This document shows positions 1 through 10,100 of a DNA stretch of 14,861 nt, piece after piece. The notes below the pieces were generated by a model. It was not told where the DNA came from and searched no databases. It saw nothing but the letters and a program-made list of their open reading frames with translations. The position numbers and the translations under genes are program-made. Each line of letters starts with the position of its first letter. The stretch's first letter is position 1. Source of the DNA: Hemicentrotus pulcherrimus (lineage: Eukaryota > Echinodermata > Echinoidea > Camarodonta > Strongylocentrotidae); contig BEXV01002604.1 in assembly GCA_003118195.1 (NCBI GenBank), forward strand, positions 35,363 to 50,223. Reading direction: 5' to 3'.

Positions 1-785
1 AGCAGTGCGTACTAAAAGGCATAAGGAAAACCTTTCAGAATCAACCTGTTGTTGAAAATTCTTTGCGAATAAATCAGTTGATACACCTATTTAATATGTC
101 TGCGATTTGATAGGTCCTAACATAACTAATCCTCCATAGGTTTTGAAATTGGTTAACCATCTCATTTTTTTTGCAAAAATGCATATCGGTAATATGATAT
201 GTTGACTTTGAAAGGTTTCCCCAATGCACATTGCCTCGCATCAAACTGTGAGGATAGCTGTTTTCCAAGTAAGGTATTTGCCGGTATTCGATTTTCAGAA
301 GTTATGTCTGACTGGTATATGCCACCATACTCGGGTATCAATTTACCCCCTCCGTTTCGGAGCTACATGTATGTACGTTTATAGAATAAGAGCAACATCT
401 GATTTTCTACAAATACAGATTCAGGAAAAATGAACAGAAAAGCGCACATCTTTCTTCTTTCTCTTCTTTAAATGTGTGTTTTGTTTTTGCTTAAAAATGG
501 AAAGTAGAGTTAGACATTAAGTATTCTTATTCAATTTTCTTCTTCTTCTTCAGCTATGCGAAGCAAATAATTTATGTTTAAAGTTCAATTCAAAACTCAT
601 TTCTATGGGCGTCATTTTGTTGATGGATTCGCATACCAAACAAAAACTGAGAACGACCTCCCCCCCGCCCTCCCTACCCCCACAAACCCTGTATTGAAAT
701 CAAAATAGCCTGCCAATTTTTGAAAGTCTGGATTCACCAAACCAATCCTTTAAAAAACATTATAACCATGATTCAAAATACTCAC
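1..785. other. Non-coding stretch, probably intron of the discoidin gene
   Basis: No exon is supported. It should lie in the intron before the final third of the second discoidin domain, but no V-F-x-G-N or RLELYG coding pattern is present on the minus strand. It contains a short TTC run (541-551) and a C-rich tract near 660-678. A minus-strand open stretch around 220-370 follows an ATGTAG acceptor-like site but resembles no known module. Confidence 0.5.
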
Positions 786-935
786 TCTGCGCGATCCACA
801 TTCTCTCTCCAGTGCATAGGTCCATTCTTGGTTGTCTACCGAATAGGAAATCTGGAGAGATGTATACCATCGGATATAGTTTTCACCACCTTGAGTTATG
901 ACACCGGTAACCACGGATTCCTTTCCTAGGTCGAC
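786..935 (-). CDS. Exon: second F5/8C domain, middle third
   Basis: A 150-nt, 50-codon exon with phase 0 at both ends. The acceptor ATAATATCACAG and donor GCAGA|GTGAGTAT are both strong. It opens [17 protein letters not shown] and continues [17 protein letters not shown], textbook second-segment discoidin sequence. It ends with ERECGSRR; by analogy with the first domain the next exon should begin V-F-x-G-N at phase 0. No such exon is visible in bases 1-785, so the gene continues beyond the window. The plus-strand reading frame here is a shadow. Confidence 0.92.
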
Positions 936-1072
936 CTGTGATATTATTTAAAAAAATAGGTGTAGGTTTTGGAAAATTTGTCTATTCTCAGAAACATTTT
1001 TTTTGTTTAAAGATCGATAATCTAACTATCTTCCCCTCCGCTAACATTAATGAAGTGTCATTGTATACATGT

Positions 1073-1103
<31 letters not shown>

Positions 1104-4100
1104 CAAATATATTGCATGAAAGTACAACGTACGATCGATCGGTTCATCTTCAGTCGAGTTCTTAAACTTGTGTCAAATGTCAAGTGAAAACTTTCTATAA
1201 AGCCCATTATTCAAGTGCGTAGTAAAATACAATTCATGGAGGAAGTGACTGGTACAAATTGCCCTCTTGTACGAAGAGTTTGTTTTTAGTAATATTTAGG
1301 TAATTTGAAGGGGTACTTAAACTATACTACATTTTTTATCACAAAGTGGTAAATCACCTTAATCCATTTATCCTGATCATCGAGGGCCGCAGTCCACCCA
1401 GTGGTTACACCATCTGTCCCGATGGCATTCAGCCTTCCGCGATACGCTGCCATGGGCTGGAGGTCCTGGCCTTGATATGCGGATGAAGAGGTGAGACTAC
1501 TGTCTGGTATCCTACCATCCTCGACACCAAGCCCCTCTCCGAGGACAGGAGGCGTGCAGCCCAGCTGAACATCGCGGTTCAAAGACGCTGTCAAAACAAA
1601 ACATATGATGAAATAATTATGACAAATAATAATTATCATTGTTACTACTATTATTGTTTTACTGCTGCTACTACTACTAGGCCTACTACTACTACTACTA
1701 CTACTACTGCTACTACTACGAAGGAGTTTTTTTAGAGCTGGAGTCCAAACTGGCAACAAATCATTTCAAGCAGCTGCCGATTTTTAAGGTTGCACGATAG
1801 AAGCTACAGGTATGCTGCTTCCCTTTGATGTCCGAGGTTCGAAGCCGCCAATATCATTGGAAAGCTTAAGTAGTAATATAAATCGTTAATATTTTACTTT
1901 TATTTGAACTAACAAGAGAAAAATCGAACAGATGGTACAATTTGAATACAAAACTCTAATTGTGTCAAGAAATTTGCTTACACTGTTTACTAGCAGTTTT
2001 AATTTATGAAAAATAGTAAAATTTTACAATCCTAAAACCTGCAATTTGACACTTTTTTTCCGATTACTTCCGGCTTACAAAAATAAAAAGTGAATTTGTG
2101 CAAGTACAGCTATTCATGATGTTATATGTCATGCCCAGCCGAGTAATTTTGATCAATATTCCGGGAAATGTTTGTCCATTTCCTTTCGCTTGCCTCCTGT
2201 AAAGGGAAACGGCAAATCTAAAAGTCCCTACTATCCCACTACGTGATGAAATAATTATGACTAGGAACTGAACAGTTTCATATTCAGATTCAGTGGCGTA
2301 TAGTAAATTACTTGAAACATCAACACATTTTGAAACTTACAACTTATAATGTTCTCTCGGTAACTGTGTAAACTTATTATGGGCGTTCCCAACTCAAGCT
2401 ATATGCTTTCCGGGTTTTCGCCTCCTTCCGTATCTCATGTCAAAATAATTGTTACATATACAATTTATATATACATTGTGTTTCATAGTGTACTATTGAG
2501 AAGGAAATAAATGTCAATAAATACAAATAAATACAAAATACAAACTTACCGATGATTTCATTGAGAGGTCCATACCCGTAGAGCTCCAGCCGAAGAGCGA
2601 TCCATGGGTAGCTTTGTGGGTGGATCCGAACAGAGCGTGCCAACATTGGTACCACGAAGGCATGGGTCGAGGTTTTGTACTGTTCGCTATTGCCTCCAAA
2701 CACCTATTGATATTTCATTTATCTCAGGTATTAGATGTCTTTAATAAGCATTTATTTGATTTGATTTGATTTGTATACAACTAATAATAAAAGCAATTAA
2801 TAAAATATAACAGGAAATAGTTATGATAATAATAATAATAATAATAAAAATAAAGGGTAATATTGATGATATAATGATAATAATAAAAGCAATATTAGTA
2901 GAAGAAGGAGAAGAAGAATTTCGTTAATACCCATGCTGGAAAGATTCATTAGCATCAACGATGTTCCTTCTTAGGGCCATGCATTTGATTTGATTTATTT
3001 CGGTATCGAATATAGGCCTAATCACGATCATATTAGATATTTATTTATTCAATAATTAATATGCAAAAAAGTAATACATTCGTGTGTCACATGAAAAAAA
3101 GAGTCATTGTTGACCAAAATGTTTACATTAAAATGGAGGGGGATGATGTAACAAGACAAATGCGACTGCGTCTCCTATAAATCTCCGCCATAAAGTCATT
3201 GTAATGAATGTAAGGAATTATTATTGGTATATCACGTTGAAGACACAAAGCCTATAATCAAATTTCAATCAACGACTTTGATCTTGACCTACTAGCCCCC
3301 AAATGTATTTGGATCATCTTCCCATATTAATACTGTCACCATGTTTAGATATTGTGATAGCAAGGATAAACAACTTTTAATTTCAGAAATTTACCTCTGT
3401 GACCTTTGACCTACTTACCTCACGTCTAATGAGACTTTGTAAAATGGATTCAAATTCATTTCATTCAGGTCGGATCAATGTATTTAGGGAGCTGATGTGA
3501 AACACGGGGTTGGTTGGTCCATACTTAATTTTGAGACAAGAGATTGTTTACAATAATAATAATCGAAGATGTACCTGAATTTCTCGGGAATACACGTTGA
3601 AATAGTCATACCGATCCCCACTGCTTGTACTAAATGAGATAGTGTATGACCGAGTCCAGTGTTCAAACCCTGGTCTTCCTTGGGTGGCGATGCCGGTTAC
3701 TACATAGCTCGATTCAAACTGGACATCGAGCCACTTCGGGTTTGCATTACTTGGGACCCAAGCAGATGGGCCATTAAGTCGGGCATACTGAGTGCAAACG
3801 GATTTCGAATCAGCGCAACCAGAAGAGGTAATAGCAGAGTCAGGAATAGTACCGCTTTCAAGTCCAAGGGGATCACCGAGTGGATTACACATCAGTTCTG
3901 AACGTGAAAGATAAAGGAGAATAACATCGAGTTTTAGCCTCGAAGGCTGGGTATTTTACAGATGTGATGTATTTTCAAAGCGCCATCTTTCGGTGAAGGC
4001 ACAGGGCTACAAAGAGACATTTCTTGTTCCTGTATCCAAGCATTATCACACACCTGTCACGCAGTTGATGCATTATGGGGCATGTATGTCGACACATGGG

Positions 4101-7100
4101 GACATTGTGAGCACCGGGTGCCAGAATACGTAAATCTGAAGCAGTGTCAGTATAATAAGCTACCTTTAAAAGGGCGCATCTAAATTTTAACTGCGGTCCT
4201 AATTTTCACGTTTTTCTTCTTTTTGTCTTTTTGCTTATCATGTTCTTCTGTTTTTTAATGTCCCCATCTCCCTGTTACTTTTGGCATTTACCTACATTTC
4301 ATTCAAAAATATCTTTAACAAAATGTCATTGTGTTTGTGTGAAGTGTTTCCCGTCGTTAATAGAACTGAAGGTTATAATCAAATTGAATTGAATCTATTC
4401 CACACTGGTAACACTAAAAAGGAGTTATAAATCAAACAACTTTAAATATATGGAAGAATGATAGAAACAAGAACATACTGGATATAAAGCACTTAGCACA
4501 TCAACGGTGTCTCGAAGCGCTCGATATACAGTGCATCCCAGAAAAAAACGAAACCGAAAATTATCGTCTACGGCTGATTGACAACGAAACGGAGTTAAGT
4601 CTTTTTTTAATTACGTTTGTTGATACGGCAGGCAGCCAATGAAAACGAATTCGTTTAATGAAAATGAATTCGTTTAATAAAATTATGGAATTGCAAGCAC
4701 AAACAAAACTTTGTTATTCCTAGCTCATTTTTACCGATTGAGGTGTCATATTAAAGGGCAGAAACTCAACTTTTTAGAAATGTGATTTTCTTTTTGAAAT
4801 TCAGATATTGTCCGCCAAATGACTTTTCGGTTTCCTCTCTTCAAATTGATTTTAATCACTCATGCGTGAAAAGTGCCTTATATGAGTTGCATCAAATGAA
4901 AGAACATGATCTAAGCTTTACAAATATGTGTCATCTATTAATCATAATTGTGTATAAGTTATGATAAAACGTCGATAATTCTCGGTTTCGTTTTTTCTGG
5001 GACGCACTGTATATATCATTATTTCCCCGGTCATCGGATTCATGCTTGTACTAACGCATGCTTGTACTCCCTATAGGGAGAATTCCACCCAGGCAGCTTT
5101 TTAAAGACGCTTACAACGGTCTGCAAACTTCAATAACTTTCGCATTCTACCGGGTACAAAATTTACACCAGAGTGGAGGGACGCAATGCAGATTTAAAAC
5201 GAAATTGCTTTAGGACTTTAGGACTGCCATGCCGGGGATCGAAACCAAGGCCTGTGCATTACCAATCAAGTGTTTAAACCACTCGACCACTCTATGAGGC
5301 TTACTCACCCGGACAACAGACCACTGCTATGTTCTCTTTATTCTCAGGCTCCTTCGTGTCATTATGCCAGCAGTTGGCAATACTTGTGGTATTAGGTGGA
5401 CATATCACTGCTGCAGCTTCGGCATCGGCGTCTATGGACGAGGCACTGTATTGCACTCCGCTTACAGTGGCAAACGCACCTAATGAAATCATGTATAAAG
5501 TAGAAATATATAAATATACATCTCTAAATTTTAGTATGGTTTAACTTTTCATCAAAAATAGTGCAATGAACATGATTATGGCCATGTATCCGTTTGTCAT
5601 TACTTATAGCAAAAAATTATTCCAGGACATTAAGCCAACAGATACATTTAATAAACATTTACTACGCGATATTCTGCGGTCTGTCCTCAATTGTTAAAGC
5701 CTACAAAATGAACAGGAGAGGATACGGCAGTCTGGCTGGTAAAAAGATTCTGAAAGATCTGGACAGCTAGGGTAAACAGAGCCATTATGTTAAGTCTAAA
5801 CATACCACTCATAATCCTTGTGACACATTATATTAATCATGGGATAGATATACCAGAGGCTTCAAGATTATTTAACTGTTTGTAGTGCAACGTTTACCCA
5901 TACTAGTGTTAAAACGGTTTTCATTGAGTTATTAAAGACCGGAAAATGGGTAATTGTGCAATGCCATATCCTTCCTGCAAATGGTGCCTATTGGTTGTTT
6001 GCAAAATTACACGTGCGGCAAATGAGCGATAGTGCAGAGAGGTGACCGAAGCAACCGAATTTTTCTCTGAATGTAGAGCAATCCAGCCGTATCTCGAAAT
6101 TATTGGTTTATCTTTTTTAAATTTAAGGTTATTCATCCAAACAAGCAGGCTGTACACATTATTATTATTTTGTTGATTAGCTTACGACGGCTTCGCGCTT
6201 TACTACATATTTCTTCTAACAGGCATACCTTCGAACCCGAGATATCGACATATCAGGTCAGATGAGTTTTGGTTCCATTGTTCTTGGTGAATCCGCATGT
6301 ACTTGGTAGGATTGGAGCGAGTTGTGAAAACGATTCGTCCTTCATGTTGGTTTCCTCCAAGAAGTTTTAAGGTGTGGATGAATGCATCTGGAATTGCATG
6401 TGAAATTTTGGAGAAAAAAAAAATCAATCTAAGACTCAGTAGCCTTGTCCATTACCTACTCAGCTGAGATTACAGAAATACATTAACAAAACGATGGCGT
6501 ATTCCACTAATGATGTCTGTGGGATATACAAAAAAAGGTTTGGGAAATGTTCTTGCTTTGGGTTATCGAAAGTCTTTGCGATCGTTTTTAGAAAAATATA
6601 AGTTCGCGATATAAGGAGAACAAAAGCCATGGGTTCTGGAATGTCACAAGCGGAAAACCCTTTCTTAAAAAATTGAAAAGGAGGCGTCATTTTTGACTGA
6701 CGTAGGACTCAGCGAATGATGTGATCTTTGACGCACCACGTCAAAAAAGGAGAGAACTTGCAAACTGCGAGATCAATAAAAGACTTAAGACTTAAGAAAT
6801 AAATTAGAATAAGGGACAAGGGAGAAATCATTTGGTATATATATGCATATTCTAATTTTCCCTTTTATTTTTACCAGGACCCCCTATACCTCACACTTAC
6901 CATATTCGCACCTGTCACCACGGTAGCCATCTAAGCAGGTGCAGTTAAATCCTGTATTTGTCTCCTTACAAGCGCCTCCATGAAGACAAGGATCAGAGAG
7001 ACAAGCTCAAATCGAAATGAATGCGAGAAGGGAAAATAAATTAATCGGCTAGGAAAGGGGCCCCTGTTTCACAATTGTTTTCATCAATAATAAGTGTCAC

Positions 7101-10100
7101 ATTTATATTATAGGTATATTGACTGCTATGAGAGGCATAGCTGTTTCTATAGGCTCAAAGGGGACGTGTCATCCTGCTATGACCCCTCAGCGCGCCGACA
7201 TCGCATTAACTTAAAAACGCGTCTTAAATTTAATACACGCATTGATTTTATGTATACTCTTTTTTTCAAACAAAGACTCTCTTGACAACCAAATGTTTGT
7301 AAGACGACAATTACTATTTACGTTTAAAGAATAGGCTGTATTTTGCGAAATGTCAAAATAATTTGACTGTGATTTTGTTCATCCGTTTTATCAGGCGCGG
7401 ATCCAGGATTTCTTAGGGGAGGGGGCCCAACTTATTATTTTTGTTTACTCCCGAAAATTTTGAAATTGCGCCGGCAGAAAAGTCGCTCAGTGGGGGGTGG
7501 GGNTATCTTAGAACAAAATAAATATGAAAAATATCTCTTGAAAAGGATGGCTCTTCAAATGCCATCATATTCAAAATATGATTGTAAACAGCTAAAAGAT
7601 GTAGACCATATTATTCATGCCACATGTTTATGTAGTCCCATATACACATCTATGTGTACAGTGCATATAACTTTTAGTAACACTGATCAAATTTTAAATC
7701 ATTTTGTTGGTTTCAAAACCACACACTATACTCCCGACCTTATGCGCCACAGGATTAGCCTTTTACAAATCCCTTCCACATAGTTTCTTTAAAAAATTTA
7801 ATCGCATGGCCAGAACTCAACTTTATCTTAAACATGCAGTTGTCAATCTAAAATAATATGAATTAATTTACTACGGGGCACTTCACTTTCAATTATCAGA
7901 TTGAAAGCTATTGAATAATCTACAGGTTCAATATATTCTATATTAAAGAGAGAAATGCATTATCGTCATGGCATTTGTACGAGCTCTCTCCCTATTTTAG
8001 TACTTTGCCAAATTAGAACGTGTTTCTTTTATCATGGTCACCCAAAAGATAACGAATTTGTCTTTGACAATGGAATTGACTTATCATATGTATGGATTTG
8101 TAGAATTATCTGCTGCAGGGTAATCTTCTAATTACTATTTAAATTTAAAGAACGCTACTTCAGTTACCGTAATTTCATTATCGTATTGTCAAGCTAATGC
8201 ACAGGTATACTTTGCCAATCAATAGGCTTGTTTCTTTTGTCAAATCTTTCTTTTATCATGTGCATACAGGAGATAACGATATTCTACAATTTCTTTGACA
8301 TCAGAATTCGATTATCTAATTGCATGTATTGAAACTTGTCTTCAGTAGGGTTATGTTCTCATATCATCCCTGTTAACGTTCATAGAAAGGGTTGCGTTTT
8401 GGGAAAGATGAAAAACTTATAAGATTTGTTTTGTCATTCTTTTTATATTAAATATAAGAAGAATGACACAACAAAATCTAATAGGTTGGTAAGGGAGAGT
8501 ATCCTAGAACAAAAAAATGACAAATATTTCCTTAAAAGGCTGACTCTTCAAATGCCATCATATTAAAAATATGATTTTAAAAGCCGTTAACCACGATTTT
8601 TATGCCACATTTTTGTGTAGTCGATATACACATTTATATGATTACAAATACTCTATGTTAAACAGAGAAAAACATGATAGCATTCGAACGGACTCGCTTC
8701 GTATTCTAATTAAACCCATTCCCTTTGTATTTTGTTATCAGATTAAGCTTTGACTTATCTATTTCTAATCTTATTTCACCTTAACTTTTTTCATCTGTTG
8801 CTTGACCTGATATTGTTCTTCAAAATATTTTTTTTTCGTAGTCGTTCTAATTTTGTTTCTTTTGTTTACATTTTCTTTTATATAATTTTGAATGTTTGAA
8901 CTTCTGTTAACGTTCTTTAATACTTAAAGCAGCATCTAGTTGAGAGGAGTAACGTTTACTGAGATTAGATTCGATACAATACAATGATAATAACAATAAT
9001 GATCATATTTAGTAAGGGCACATAATTATATATCTATACAGATGCTCAAGGCGCCCACATCAAAACACATATTTGAATTTTATTAACAATAAGTTGAACT
9101 CTGAAAAGGGTAATTGTTACCAGTAAATATAAGGTGGGTTTTAATTATGGCTTCAAAAGCTGGGAAGGTTTTGGCTGTTCGAAGATAAAATGGTTACTTA
9201 TACTGCTTGTTTCACAAGGAAGGTGCTAGTGATGCAAATGATCTACCCCTCTCCCCTATTTTCCAGTTTATTTTAGTCTGGGTTTCCTTAAAGATAAACT
9301 CCAGTTCTGGTTTTAAAAAAAGGAAAATGATTCTCACAGAATCAAACGAAACTCACACTGAATGTTCAAGATTACAGATAAATGACATGTGCCAAACAAT
9401 TTTGGAAGAAAATGCATACTGGCTGAGTAATGAGCATAGAAAGATAAGGACATCAGGGTAGTACCAACCCCGACACCATGCGTGTCGTCCCATATATAGC
9501 TTTCTGTGTACAGTGCTTGTTACTTTACCAAGACTCGGTCAAATTAATTATGATTTTGATGACTCCAGAACCTTGCAATGCACACCAATACTTACATGCT
9601 ATATGATCAACTGTTTCTGATCCTTTCCACACCTTTTCTTTGACAGTGCAATCGCATTACCAGTACTAAAGTTTATCTTTAAGCCTAATATTACTACATA
9701 AACGTAAAGCAGAATGACATATGAAATGGGGTGTTACAAGGGAGGATGTACCCTTGAGCCACTAAATATAATGCTCGATAGGTTCAGAAGTTAATTGTAT
9801 AGATTATACGCTGTTGAACAGGGAGCTAATGAAGAGAACAACTTCAATACAACATTGCATTTTTGATAATAGTTGACGCCTGCCACTCCCTCAACTGAAC
9901 CAGGGATGTCCCTTATTCAAGTGCAAATAAACAAAAAAAATAAAAAAAAATCGGTGTATGCCTGTCGGGGCTTAGAGTAATCATAATGAAAGCAATTGGT
10001 TCAGTTTTGCTGCAAAGCACATGCATTGCTCACAAAATTGGTACATGGGACTACACGCGTTACATGAAAGACTAAAGTCCAGACATTCCTGATATTTCTT

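Larger units (their letters stand above)
2704..3574. other. Intron within the first discoidin domain
   Basis: A phase-0 intron of about 870 bp. It holds TTGAT and AAT simple repeats and a diverged dispersed repeat rich in TGACCT half-sites (3268-3420). No further exon is seen. Confidence 0.75.
3898..5308. other. Intron between the SRCR and first discoidin domains
   Basis: A phase-1 intron of about 1.4 kb. It holds an open but unassigned minus-strand stretch (3975-4205), a mariner-like nonautonomous element (4529-5009), a 12-bp direct repeat with 16-bp period (5041-5068) and a tRNA-derived SINE head (5224-5296). Confidence 0.8.

Noticed and set aside
220..370. Minus-strand open stretch after ATGTAG (GGIYQSDITSENRIP...) as a candidate exon.
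   Set aside because: No domain similarity, it does not fit the missing discoidin third, and no good donor was identified.
1591..1759. Poly-Ser N-terminal extension and hydrophobic stretch in front of the second discoidin domain on the minus strand.
   Set aside because: It is a (CTA)n microsatellite and intron read through; a clear acceptor at 1588-1590 and the phase match to the 2550 donor place the exon start at 1587.
1798..1846. tRNA-like pol III promoter on the plus strand: B box GGTTCGAAGCC.
   Set aside because: The B box is a perfect match but the putative A box (TAGAAGCTACAGG) is poor and the spacing is short; no tRNA-like fold seen.
5309..5479. Resemblance of the exon alone to the Cys-rich C-terminal repeats of PCSK9-like proteins (NC...AVxCC pattern).
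   Set aside because: Joined in frame to the 6229-6387 exon it completes an SRCR domain, which explains all the landmarks better.
6229..6245. B-box-like GGGTTCGAAGG on the minus strand.
   Set aside because: It is the coding sequence of LGFEG at the end of the SRCR exon, with no A box.
6685..6745. TGACGT/ACGTCA-like inverted motifs as a CRE-type regulatory site.
   Set aside because: The pairing is loose, the position is inside an intron and nothing else supports regulation.
9207..9461. Plus-strand 84-codon frame as a gene.
   Set aside because: No domain, splice or codon signal, and it overlaps the diverged repeat region.
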